DNA of 64,000 nucleotides from Sphingomonas changbaiensis NBRC 104936 (GTDB lineage: Bacteria; Pseudomonadota; Alphaproteobacteria; Sphingomonadales; Sphingomonadaceae): positions 1 to 64,000 of the forward strand of contig NZ_BBWU01000003.1 of the NCBI RefSeq assembly GCF_000974765.1, read 5' to 3'. The position numbers and the translations under genes were made by a program. The number at the start of each line of letters is the position of its first letter. Positions within the stretch are counted from its first letter, which is position 1. Positions 53,080 through 62,500 of this stretch are shown piece by piece. The notes under the pieces were generated by a model. It worked only from the letters and a program-made list of their open reading frames with translations, was not told the DNA's origin and ran no database searches.

Positions 53080-53252
53080 CAGTGCGCCAGGACGTTCTCG
53101 GCGATGCCGTTCCACATGCCGATCGTCGTGTCCGCCAGCGCGCCGAGCGCGCCCAGCGAAGCGACGCAGATCAACGCCAGGATCAACCCGTACTCGATCG
53201 CCGTCGCGCCAGCGACGGATCGGGACAGGTTGCGAAGGAACTCGATGATCAC
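53079..53252 (-). CDS. Flp-type pilin
   Basis: A 57-residue Flp pilin starting MIIEFLRNLSRSVAG with mature ATAIEYGLILALICVAS and the conserved Glu-Tyr. A GTG start at 53252 is used since G-rich sequence precedes it; a TTG at 53273 would lengthen the leader. The residues after the helix (ADTTIGMWNGI) match other pilins. It is coupled to the degenerate copy downstream. Confidence 0.82.
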   Translation of the reverse strand: MIIEFLRNLSRSVAGATAIEYGLILALICVASLGALGALADTTIGMWNGIAENVLAH

Positions 53253-53313
53253 GCCGGCCCCCAGTGGGTGCAAAGTGGTCGAGAAACTGCCCGATGGAAG
53301 TTAAGGAACATTT

Positions 53314-53736
53314 ATGGCGCCCGGTTACCCGATCCTCCTTGTTGTCGCCGCGGCGCTGATGGATGCCGACGGCCGGATTCTGCTCCAGCAGCGCGCGCCG
53401 CGCCGATCGATGCCGGGGCTGTGGGAGTTTCCCGGCGGCAAGGTCGAACCCGGCGAGACGCCCGAAGCGGCCCTCGCGCGCGAGCTGGAGGAAGAATTGG
53501 GCGTGACCGTAGCACCCGACGCCCTGGCGCCGATCGCCTTTGCCAGCGACACGCTGGGCGAGCGGCACCTTGTGCTGCTGCTCTACGTGGCGCGGACATG
53601 GGCCGGCGAGCCGCGCCCGCTCGACGCAAGCGCGCTCCGTTGGGTGACGGTCGACGAGATCGATGACCTCCCGATGCCGCCCGCGGATGTGCCGCTGGTG
53701 AAGGCGCTGGCGGCGTCAGCCCCGCTTCGGGCGTAG
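53314..53736 (+). CDS. mutT: Nudix hydrolase, MutT-type 8-oxo-dGTP diphosphatase
   Basis: A 140-residue Nudix protein. The Nudix box GGKVEPGETPEAALARELEE (41-60) is followed by ELG, and the N-terminal VVAAALMDADGRILLQQRAP has a MutT-like Gln/Arg pattern. Such proteins remove 8-oxo-dGTP from the nucleotide pool. Other diphosphate substrates are possible. The 3' end overlaps the convergent methyltransferase gene by 21 bp. Confidence 0.85.
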   Translation: MAPGYPILLVVAAALMDADGRILLQQRAPRRSMPGLWEFPGGKVEPGETPEAALARELEEELGVTVAPDALAPIAFASDTLGERHLVLLLYVARTWAGEPRPLDASALRWVTVDEIDDLPMPPADVPLVKALAASAPLRA

Positions 53737-54564
53737 CGCGTCCGCCAGGGACGCAGTGCCGCTGCCACGGCGCGCGGGTTGGGGCTGATCGGGCGCCGGC
53801 GACCAGCCCAGCAGATAGACGATCTCGATCGTCTCGCCGACCTTGCCGTCTTCATCGGCGCCGGCCTGGAACAAGGCCGCGGCCCGTTCGAGCGCTGCGC
53901 GGGTGAGCGGCGGCACGGCGTCCGCGAGCAGGTTGGTCGAGGCGGAACCGCGCAAGTCGGCGAGCGATGCGAACAGTGACGCGTAGCGCACCGTGACCCG
54001 CTCGAAATCGGCGACCGGCATTGTCAGCCCGGCGCGGGCGAGCAGGTCGCCGGCCGAGCGAACATCGATCTGCGGGTGGAGCCGCGCGACCGCACGATCC
54101 TCGGCACCGAGCAGGGCGGCGCGGAGCCGCGGCAGGCTGCCGGCACCGACAAACCCACCGAGAAACAGCCCGTCGGGCTTCAGAACGCGGCGGATCAGCG
54201 CCAGCGCCCCGGGCAGATCGTTGACCTGATCGAGCCCGCCACACGCGACGACCAGGTCGAAGCTGCTATCGGCGAACGGCAGCCGGTCTTCGTCGCACTG
54301 AATGCCGCCGGCCGCGCGTGCGAACCGGAAGCCCGGATCGGCCGAGACCGTGTCGATCCCGCGCGCACGCAGGGCCGTGCCGACCCGTCCGTTGAGACAA
54401 TTTAGGTCGAGCGCATGGGCAAAGCTCCGCTGAACCGAATCCAGCCGGTCGAGCAGTTCGTCGGCCATCCGCGCGTGCAGGAAGTCGTGCGCGGCGAAAT
54501 CCGGTGCCGCCCGGTCGCGGCGAAGCCGGCGGCGGCGGCGGTCGAAGATCTCGGGTGCGCTCAT
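53716..54564 (-). CDS. NDUFAF5/BioC-type SAM-dependent methyltransferase
   Basis: A 282-residue class I methyltransferase: N-terminal IFDRRRRRLRRDRAAPDFAAHDFLH resembles the NDUFAF5 family, whose eukaryotic member modifies an arginine of complex I. The SAM domain shows DLNCLNGRVG, SADPGFRFARAAGGI and LPFADSSFDLVVACGGLDQVND. The BioC role in biotin synthesis is less likely given the N-terminus. ATG 54564 is 5 bp from the comF start, divergently. Confidence 0.77.
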   Translation of the reverse strand: MSAPEIFDRRRRRLRRDRAAPDFAAHDFLHARMADELLDRLDSVQRSFAHALDLNCLNGRVGTALRARGIDTVSADPGFRFARAAGGIQCDEDRLPFADSSFDLVVACGGLDQVNDLPGALALIRRVLKPDGLFLGGFVGAGSLPRLRAALLGAEDRAVARLHPQIDVRSAGDLLARAGLTMPVADFERVTVRYASLFASLADLRGSASTNLLADAVPPLTRAALERAAALFQAGADEDGKVGETIEIVYLLGWSPAPDQPQPARRGSGTASLADALRPKRG

Positions 54565-54568
54565 TGCG

Positions 54569-55372
54569 GTGCTTGTGGAGATCGAAGCAACGCGGAACAA
54601 GGGGGGCGTGACCCTGATCGCCGCCCCGATCCGCGCCGCCATTGACTTCGCGCTGCCGCCGCGTTGCCCGGCCTGCGGCGCGATCGTGTCGGACGACGAT
54701 GCGTTTTGCGAGCCCTGCTGGTCGAAGCTGGACTTTGTCGTAGGGCCCGCCTGCGCGAGCTGCGGGCTTCCGTTCGAGCTGGACCGCGGCGAGGACGCGC
54801 TCTGTGCCGCCTGCTTGGCCGAGCGGCCGCCACACGACGGCGTGCGGGCAGCCGTCGCCTATGGCCCGGTCGCACGCGCGGTGGTCCTGAAGCTGAAGCA
54901 TGGTGGCCGGATCGGCATGGCGCGGGTGATCGGGCGCTATCTCGCCCGCATCGCACCCGCCGAAGCCGACGCGCTGCTGGTCCCGGTGCCGCTCCACCGC
55001 TGGCGGATCTGGCGGCGCGGCTTCAACCAATCGGCATTGCTGGCGCGCGAGGTCGCCCGGCGGACCGGCCAGGAGGTGCGGCACGACCTGATCGAACGCC
55101 GCAAGCGCACGCCGATGCTTGGCGGCCTCGGCCGCACCGCCCGCGCGCGCACCTTGCGCGGTGCTTTCGCCGTCCCATCTGAAAAGCGGGCGGTGCTGAA
55201 AGGCCGGACGGTGTTGCTGGTCGACGACGTCTACACCAGCGGCGCGACCGCCGGCGCGTGCGCGCGAGTGCTGAAGCGGGCCGGTGCGGCGCGCGTGGTG
55301 GTGCTCTGCTGGGCGCGGGTGCTGCACGACAGTGTTGACGATGCCGCGGGCTTCGGCGACGGATCGGATTGA
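54569..55372 (+). CDS. comF: ComF-family phosphoribosyltransferase-like protein
   Basis: A 267-residue ComF protein: N-terminal zinc-finger-like cysteines (PRCPACGAIV, CEPCW, CASCG, CAAC) and a C-terminal phosphoribosyltransferase domain with the PRPP loop VLLVDDVYTSGATAG. ComF is linked to natural transformation in several bacteria. Start is uncertain: GTG 54569 is used, and GTG 54608 is an alternative. It diverges from the methyltransferase. Confidence 0.85.
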   Translation: MLVEIEATRNKGGVTLIAAPIRAAIDFALPPRCPACGAIVSDDDAFCEPCWSKLDFVVGPACASCGLPFELDRGEDALCAACLAERPPHDGVRAAVAYGPVARAVVLKLKHGGRIGMARVIGRYLARIAPAEADALLVPVPLHRWRIWRRGFNQSALLAREVARRTGQEVRHDLIERRKRTPMLGGLGRTARARTLRGAFAVPSEKRAVLKGRTVLLVDDVYTSGATAGACARVLKRAGAARVVVLCWARVLHDSVDDAAGFGDGSD

Positions 55373-55384
55373 GGAGACAAGGCT

Positions 55385-55645
55385 TTGGCGAAGGTCGAAA
55401 TCTATACCAAATGGGGCTGCCCCTACTGCCTGCGCGCGAAGAAGCTGCTGGACGGCAAGGGCGCGGCTTACGAGGAATATGACATCACCATGGGCGGCCC
55501 GCAGCGCGCCGAGATGATCCAGCGCGCGAACGGCCGCATCACCGTGCCGCAGGTGTTCATCGACGGAAAGCATGTCGGCGGGTCCGACGATCTCGCCGCG
55601 CTGGACGCGCGCGGCGGCCTCGATCCGCTGCTGAAGGCAGCCTGA
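55385..55645 (+). CDS. grxC: Glutaredoxin 3 (dithiol)
   Basis: An 86-residue class I glutaredoxin with active site CPYC in TKWGCPYCLRAKKLL, cis-Pro segment TVPQVFIDGKHVGG, and C-terminal helix. The TTG start at 55385 is supported by GAGGAG upstream. It reduces disulfides and dehydroascorbate with glutathione. Confidence 0.94.
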   Translation: MAKVEIYTKWGCPYCLRAKKLLDGKGAAYEEYDITMGGPQRAEMIQRANGRITVPQVFIDGKHVGGSDDLAALDARGGLDPLLKAA

Positions 55646-55652
55646 CGGCCCC

Positions 55653-56477
55653 ATGCGTGCCGCCATTCTGCAGATGCAGTCGGGCGTCGACCCGGCCGCG
55701 AACGCGCACACGCTCGTGCAGGCGATCGCCGATGCGCGCGCGGGCGGGGCGGACATGCTGTTCACGCCCGAAATGTCGAACATGCTCGATCGGGATCGCG
55801 CGCGTTCGGAAGCGCATCTTCGGCCGGAGTCGGACGACGAGACCCTTGCCGTGGTCCGTGAGGCGGCGCGAGACGCGGGGCTCTGGGTCCATCTCGGCTC
55901 GCTGGCGTTGCGCGGCGAGGGAGGACAGCGGCTCAACCGGGGCTTCCTGATCGACGACGGTGGCGCGATCCGCGCGACCTACGACAAGATCCATCTGTTC
56001 GACGTCGACCTGCCGACCGGCGAGAGCTGGCGGGAGTCGGCCGTCTATGCGCGTGGCGGCCGGGCCGTGGCCGCCGACACGCCATGGGCGCGGCTGGGCT
56101 TTAGCATCTGCTATGACATGCGCTTTCCCGATCTGTATCGGGCGCTGACCGGCGCCGGGGCGACGATCCTTGCGGTGCCTGCCGCCTTCACCGTCCCGAC
56201 CGGCCGCGCGCACTGGCACGTGCTGCTTCGCGCGCGGGCGATCGAGGCGGGCGTGTTCGTGATCGCCGCCGCCCAGGCCGGAAAGCACGAGGATGGTCGC
56301 GAAACTTTCGGCCATTCGCTGGTCGTCGACCCGTGGGGCGAGGTGCTGCTGGATATGGGCGATGCGCCGGGCCTGGGCTTTGTCGATCTCGATCTCGAGA
56401 AAGTGAAGGCAGTGCGATCGCGCGTGCCCGCGATCGACCATCGTCGCGACATTCCGCCCGTCGAGGTCGCGCGATGA
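55653..56477 (+). CDS. Carbon-nitrogen hydrolase (nitrilase superfamily)
   Basis: A 274-residue nitrilase-superfamily amidase with the Glu-Lys-Cys triad: Glu40 in FTPEMSNML, Lys in TYDKIHLFDVD, and Cys in FSICYDMRFPDLY. A FHIT/Nit-type omega-amidase or deaminated-glutathione amidase role is likely but not proven. It begins 7 bp after grxC and overlaps the DUF1178 gene by 4 bp. Confidence 0.88.
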   Translation: MRAAILQMQSGVDPAANAHTLVQAIADARAGGADMLFTPEMSNMLDRDRARSEAHLRPESDDETLAVVREAARDAGLWVHLGSLALRGEGGQRLNRGFLIDDGGAIRATYDKIHLFDVDLPTGESWRESAVYARGGRAVAADTPWARLGFSICYDMRFPDLYRALTGAGATILAVPAAFTVPTGRAHWHVLLRARAIEAGVFVIAAAQAGKHEDGRETFGHSLVVDPWGEVLLDMGDAPGLGFVDLDLEKVKAVRSRVPAIDHRRDIPPVEVAR

Positions 56478-56923
56478 TCGTGTTCGACCTGAAATGCGGG
56501 CGTGCGCACATCTTCGAGGCCTGGTTCGGCTCCAGCGCCGACTATGATGACCAGCGCGCACGCGGGCTGATTGAATGCCCGATCTGCGGCGACCAGGCGA
56601 TCGGAAAGGCGGTGATGGCGCCCAGGATCGGCGGCAAGTCCTCCGATGGGGACGAGGCGCCGGTCCCGGTCGCAAGCGCGCCGCCGCCCGAAATGAAGGC
56701 GCTGATGGCGAAGATGGCGGACCTGCAGTCGAAAATGCTGGAAGGCTCCGAATGGGTCGGCCGCCGCTTTGCCGACGAGGCACGCGCGATCCATCTGGGC
56801 GAGACCGGCCATCGAACGATCCACGGTGAAGCCACGCCCGCCGAAGCTACCGCGCTGAAGGAAGAAGGCGTCGAGCTGATGCCGCTGCCGTTTCCTGTAA
56901 TTCCGCCTGACCAGAGTCACTGA
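56474..56923 (+). CDS. DUF1178 protein
   Basis: A 149-residue protein matching DUF1178: MIVFDLKCGRAHIFEAWFGSS, then a zinc-finger-like CPICGDQAI, and the conserved GSEWVGRRFADEARAIHLGET. Function is unknown; it commonly follows a nitrilase gene, as here (ATGA overlap). Confidence 0.9.
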   Translation: MIVFDLKCGRAHIFEAWFGSSADYDDQRARGLIECPICGDQAIGKAVMAPRIGGKSSDGDEAPVPVASAPPPEMKALMAKMADLQSKMLEGSEWVGRRFADEARAIHLGETGHRTIHGEATPAEATALKEEGVELMPLPFPVIPPDQSH

Positions 56924-57015
56924 GGCAACCGACTCGATCGTTACGGGTTGCAATCTTCCGTTCAGCCACGGCGCGCCAAGGCCGGCGCGAGGGTGGATCG
57001 GATAAGGATGAACAG

Positions 57016-59460
57016 ATGATCGGTCGCTTCGCGTTGTTGTCCGGCCTGCTCGCGGGTGCGGCGGCTCCCGCCCTTGCCCAGGAGACCTCACCCGCCGCGC
57101 CGGCGCCGCAACCGCCGGTCCAGGCAGCGCCGGCTCCGGCAGCAGCGCCCGACGACGTGATGAGCGACGAGGAGGATATCGTCGTCACCGGCCAGCGCGA
57201 GCGTGGCACCGTGATCGGCGACATCAAGCCGGAGGTTCAGCTCAGCCCCGCCGATATCCGCTCCTATGGCGTCAACTCGGTCGCCGAATTGCTCACCGAA
57301 CTCGCGCCGCAGATCGGAACCACCCAGGGCCGCGACCGCGGTGCGTCGGTCGTGCTGCTCAACGGGCTGAAGATCTCCGGCTTCAGCGAAATCCGCGATC
57401 TGCCGACCGAGGCGATCCAGCGGGTCGACATCCTGCCTGAGGAAGTCGCGCTCAAATATGGCTACAAGGCCGAGCAGAAGGTGGTGAACATCGTGCTGCG
57501 CCGTCGCTTCCGCGCGACGACGGTCGAACTCAGCGATCGGCTCGCGACGGACGGCGGCGCCAACCGCCCGCAAGCCGAAGCCAACCTGCTGCGGATCACG
57601 CCGGACGGCCGCTTCAGCCTCAACGGCGAATACACTCACGCCGGCCAGCTGTTGGAAAGTCAGCGCGACATCTTGCCCGGCACCGGCTTCGACCAGCGCG
57701 GCTTCCGCACGTTGCTGCCGTCATCGAACGAGGCCTCGCTGAATGCGGTCTACGCGCGGGGGATCGCGGACGGCGTGTCGGCGACCATCAACGGCCGCGT
57801 CGAGCATGACGACAGCCGTGCGCTGCTGGGCCTGTCCGCCGACGGCACCGGGCCGTTGATCACCCAGAACAATGATTCCCTGAACACGCGGCTTGCGACC
57901 ACGCTCAACGGCGCGATTTCCGGCTGGCAATGGACCTTCACCGGCGCTTACGACCGCACCGAAACCGAGACGAAGACCAGCGTCACTGCCGATCGCGCGC
58001 ATTCGACCGCGAGCAACCTGGGCGGTGATTTCACGATCAACGGCCAGCCACTGACGCTTCCCGCCGGGCCGATCTCGACCACCGTGCGGCTGAACTCCTC
58101 GACCAGCGATTTTTCAAGCCGGAGCACGCGCGGCGGCACGATCCGCACCGGCGACGTGCATCGGGATATCGGCGGCGGCCAAATCAACGTCGATCTGCCG
58201 GTCGCCAGCCGCGACCGCGCGGTTCTCGGCTTTCTCGGCAACATGTCGCTGAACGGCAATTTGGAGGTGCAGCAGCTCAGCGATTTCGGCACGCTCAATA
58301 CCTATGGTTTCGGGACGACCTGGTCGCCGTTCCGCGCGCTCAACATCATCGCCTCCTATTCGGATGAAGAGGGCCCGCCGACTGCGCAGCAGCTCGGCAA
58401 TCCGGTGATCGTGACGCCGGGCGTGCGGGTTTTCGATCTGGTGCGCGGCCAGTCGGCGATCGTCACCCAGATCACCGGTGGAAACCGAAATCTGCTGTCG
58501 GACGATCGCCGCGTGCTGAAGCTGGGCATGACGCTCAGGCCGTTCAGCGAGACGGACCTGAGCCTGACCGCCAACTACACGAGCGCGCGCACGAAGAACG
58601 CGATCGAATCCCTGTCCTTCCCGACGGCGGCGATCCAGGCAGCGTTCCCGGATCGCTTTATCCGTGACGAGGACGGAAATCTTGTCTCGATCGACGCGCG
58701 GCCGGTGAACTTCTTCCGCGAACGGAGCGACCAGCTGCGCTGGGGCATCAATTTCTCGAAGCGGATCAAGGACAGCACCGCCGAGCAGTTCCGGGCGCTC
58801 GCCGCAGCAGGACGGATTCAGTTCCCGGGCCGACGGCCGGGCGGACAGAGCGGCACTGCGACCGGCGCGGGCGGGCAGCGGGGTGGCGGTGGACGGTTCG
58901 GCGGCGGCGGGCGCGGCGGCGGCGGTTTCGGCGGCGGCCGGCTTCAATTCGCGCTGTACCATACTTGGCATTTCAAGGACGACGTCCTGGTTCGGCCGGG
59001 CGGCCCGTTCATCGACCTGCTGAACGGCGGCTCGACCGGGCGCGGCGGCGGCCAGCCGCGGCACGAAATCGAGGCGCAGGCGGGGATCACCCGCAACGGC
59101 CTTGGCGCACGGCTGAGCGCGAATTGGCAGAGCGGCACCACCGTCCAGGGCGCGAGCGGGCTCCCCGGCGACGATCTCCGCTTCGGATCGCTGGCGACGG
59201 TCAATTTCCGGCTGTTCGCGAACCTGGGCGGCATGCCGAAGGTGGTCGCGGATCATCCCTGGCTGCGCGGATCGCGGGTCACCGTCTCGATCGACAATCT
59301 GTTCAACGAACGCCAGCGCGTGCGCGACGCGACCGGGGTGACGCCGGTCAATTACCAGCCCGACCTGCTCGACCCGCTCGGCCGCACGATCCGGATCAGC
59401 TTTCGCAAGCTGTTCTACTCCTTGCCCTCACGAGGCAGCGCCCGGCCGGGAGACGATTGA
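57016..59460 (+). CDS. TonB-dependent outer membrane receptor
   Basis: An 814-residue outer-membrane receptor: signal peptide MIGRFALLSGLLAGAAAPALA, a Pro/Ala-rich spacer, TonB box DEEDIVVTGQR, plug domain (about 60-170) and a 22-strand-type barrel. A glycine-rich insert (about 605-642) interrupts the late barrel. Terminal SFRKLFYSL resembles an outer-membrane signature. The ligand is unknown. AAGGA lies before the ATG at 57016. Confidence 0.9.
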   Translation: MIGRFALLSGLLAGAAAPALAQETSPAAPAPQPPVQAAPAPAAAPDDVMSDEEDIVVTGQRERGTVIGDIKPEVQLSPADIRSYGVNSVAELLTELAPQIGTTQGRDRGASVVLLNGLKISGFSEIRDLPTEAIQRVDILPEEVALKYGYKAEQKVVNIVLRRRFRATTVELSDRLATDGGANRPQAEANLLRITPDGRFSLNGEYTHAGQLLESQRDILPGTGFDQRGFRTLLPSSNEASLNAVYARGIADGVSATINGRVEHDDSRALLGLSADGTGPLITQNNDSLNTRLATTLNGAISGWQWTFTGAYDRTETETKTSVTADRAHSTASNLGGDFTINGQPLTLPAGPISTTVRLNSSTSDFSSRSTRGGTIRTGDVHRDIGGGQINVDLPVASRDRAVLGFLGNMSLNGNLEVQQLSDFGTLNTYGFGTTWSPFRALNIIASYSDEEGPPTAQQLGNPVIVTPGVRVFDLVRGQSAIVTQITGGNRNLLSDDRRVLKLGMTLRPFSETDLSLTANYTSARTKNAIESLSFPTAAIQAAFPDRFIRDEDGNLVSIDARPVNFFRERSDQLRWGINFSKRIKDSTAEQFRALAAAGRIQFPGRRPGGQSGTATGAGGQRGGGGRFGGGGRGGGGFGGGRLQFALYHTWHFKDDVLVRPGGPFIDLLNGGSTGRGGGQPRHEIEAQAGITRNGLGARLSANWQSGTTVQGASGLPGDDLRFGSLATVNFRLFANLGGMPKVVADHPWLRGSRVTVSIDNLFNERQRVRDATGVTPVNYQPDLLDPLGRTIRISFRKLFYSLPSRGSARPGDD

Positions 59461-59496
59461 CCGGACGGACGCCGAAGGGCAGGACTCACTCCGCGT

Positions 59497-59573
59497 GCGC
59501 CCGTAGCTCAGCAGGATAGAGCATCAGATTCCTAATCTGAGGGCCGTGGGTTCGAATCCCGCCGGGCGCACCA
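59497..59573 (+). tRNA. tRNA-Arg (anticodon CCU)
   Basis: A complete 77-nt tRNA: acceptor stem GCGCCCG / CGGGCGC, D arm GCTC-AGCAGGATA-GAGC, anticodon loop TTCCTAA with anticodon CCT, T arm with TTCGAAT, and an encoded CCA end. It reads AGG codons. It lies between the receptor and the minus-strand BNR gene. Confidence 0.97.
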
Positions 59574-59584
59574 CATTCGCCGCA

Positions 59585-62500
59585 TTAGTCGCCATCGGGA
59601 TCGCCGAGAGGATCGGCTGGCACCTTGCCGGTGCCGAGCGGAGCAAGACCCGCCTTGCGCAGGCTCGTGTTGACCTCCGGAACTCCGGCCTGGGCCTGCT
59701 TCCACTCGCTCTCCAGACGCGTGAGCTGGTCGCCGGCGGCACGCGCGGCGGTCAGTTGGGCGGCGGTCGGCGCGGCCGCGCCTTCCGTCACCTGCGCATA
59801 AAGCTGGTCGAGGTTGCGCTGCGTGTGCGCAAGCCCGTCGCGATTGCTGCTCGTATCGCCGTTCAGAACGCTCTCGATCTCAGTGTCGAGGCGCTTGATC
59901 GCCGGATCATCGAGCTTCGCGCTCTTCAGCTGGGCCTGTTGCGACTTGGCCTGGGCCAGCATCGTCGTCGCCCGGGTCAACAGGTCGCTGACGGCGAGGC
60001 CGAGATCGCGCTGTTGCCTCAGCGCTTCGGCGGACGCCTTGACGCGGGGATCGGGCTGCAGCGTCAGCGGCTGGTCCAGCGTCTTGCCGTCGACGATCAG
60101 CCGGACGGTGTAATCGCCGGCAGTCGCCATCGGGCCCAGCGGCAGGCGCGGCGTCGCATGGGGCACCGCCGAAATCGGGAAGCCCCGACGGGCGCTTGCC
60201 GGCGCGGTATAGTGCAGGTCCCAGACCCAGCGGTGCATGCCGCCCGTGCCCGACAGGTTGCGGGGCGGGATCATCCAATAGGGCGGCACCAGCCCCTGCC
60301 TGATTTCCGCTTCCGTGATCTCCGCGGGATCGTCGCTGCGGTAGCGGCGCACGAGCTTGCCCTGGCCGTCCAGAATCTCGAGCGTGACGGGACCCTTGGC
60401 GTCCCTGGGCAGGTAATAGTCGATGATCGCGCCGGCGGGAGGATTCTCGCCGGTCGGCTCGTCCGGCGGCATCGGCGTGTCCGTCCAGGTGCTGCGGGCG
60501 ACGCGATAGGCCGCGGCCGGCTTCAGCAGCGTTGCCTGACTGGCCGCGGCGGCGGTCATCTGGCGCAGCGGCGTGATATCGTCGAGAATCCAGATCGACC
60601 GGCCGTGCGTGCCGACGATCAGGTCGTCGTCCTTGATCGCCAGGTCGCGCATGGAGGTGTGGGGCAGGTTGAGCTGGAGCGACTCCCAGTGGGCGCCGTC
60701 ATCGCGCGAGACCCACACCGCCTTTTCGGTGCCCGCGAACAGCAATCCCGGCTGCACCGGATCTTCGCGCACCGCGTCGACGGCGGCGTTATCTGGAAGG
60801 CCCGCGACGATGGACTCCCAGGTCTTTCCGCCGTCGTGCGTGCGGAAGATGTAGGGGCGCTGATCGTCGATGCGCATCCGGCTGACCGAGATGTAGGCGG
60901 TGTTCGGGTCGAAATGCGAGGCGTCGATCTGCGTGACCTTGCTCCACGCTGTCATCGATGGCGGGGTGACGTCGGACCAGTTCTTGCCGCCGTCGCGGCT
61001 GGTCCATACCAGGCCGTCATCGGTGCCCGCCCACAAGACGTTGCTGTCGCGCGGCGAGACGCCCAGCGCATAGACGGTGCCGCGCTGGCTCTCCATGCCG
61101 GGGCCGTGCATCGTGCCGACGCTGGCGGGGAGGCCCGGCTTCTCGCGGGTCAGATCGGGGCTGATCGCCTCCCATGTCGTGCCGCCGTCGCGGGTGCGAT
61201 AGACCTTGCTGGTCGCGTAATAGAGCGCGTGCGGATCGGAGGGCGCGAACATGATCGGCTGGGTGCGATCCACCCGATCCGCGCCGGTGAGGACGGGAAC
61301 GGGCGTGACGTTTTCGACCAGGCCGGTGGACACGTGGAAGCGCGAGACCTCCGAGCGGCCCGCGCCGTAGACCAGGTCCGGATCGAGCGGGTCCGGCGCC
61401 ACCTGGGCGTATTCGCTGGCGCCGACCGGATGCCAGTCGCGCACCGTCACCGCGCCGTCGTTGCCGCGGCTCGAAATGCAGACCGAGCCGCTGTCCTGAT
61501 AGCCGCCGCACACGCGGTAGGGGAAGGTGTTGGTCGTGGTGACGTGATAGAGCTGGCCGGTCGGCTGATTGAACCAGGTGCTCCACGTCTTGCCGCCGTT
61601 CAGCGTGATCGTGGCGCCCTGGTCGACGGCATAGGCGATGATGTCCGGATTGGCCGGATTGATCCAGAGGTTCTGATAATCGTCGCCGCCCGGTGCGCCG
61701 CGCACGGGACTCCAGGTTTTGCCGCCATCGACGGACTTCATCGTCATGATGCCGGAAATGTAGACAATGTCCGGATTGGTCGGGTGCGGGCGCATCACCG
61801 GCAGGTCGTTTTCCGAGATGCTTGCCAGGGGACGCGGATCGTCGGTGATGCGCGCCCAGGTCTCACCGGCATCGTCGGAGCGATAGAGCCCGCTGCCCGG
61901 GGCGCCCTTGCCACCGGTCTCTGAGCGGACCGACACCGTCGCGTAGAGCCGCTGCGGGTTGGCCTGGCTGACCGTGACGATCGCCTGCGCGGTGTTGGCC
62001 GGAAGGCCGTTTGTCAGCTTGCGCCAGGTGGTGCCGCCGTCGGTGGATTTGAACAGCCCGCCTTCGGGCCCCTGATACTGGTTCCTGTCTTCCCACGGGC
62101 CAAGTCGGTCCTGCCACAGGCTGGCATAGACGGTTTGCGGCTGGCTCGGGTCGATCGCGACCGAGTAGGCGCCGGTGTTCTCATCCTTGAACAGCACCTG
62201 TTGCCAGGTGTTGCCGCCATCGAGCGAGCGATAGACGCCGCGTTCGGCATTCGGGCCATAGGGGTGGCCGAGCACGGCGGCGAAGACGCGATTGGGGTTC
62301 GTCGGATCGACCGCCAGGCCGGGGATTTGCTGCCCGTCGCGCAACCCGAGGTGCGTCCAGGTCTTGCCCGCATCGGTGGATTTATAAATCCCGTCGCCGA
62401 CCGACAGGTCCGGCCGATGCTGTCCCTCGCCGCTGCCGACATAGAGGATGTTCGGATCGGAGGGCGCCACAGCGATCGAGCCTATCGACTGGGTGGGCTG

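Noticed and set aside
59497-59573. tRNA-Arg as an integration site for a genomic island
   Set aside because: No integrase, direct repeat of the tRNA 3' end, or phage gene is seen beside it.
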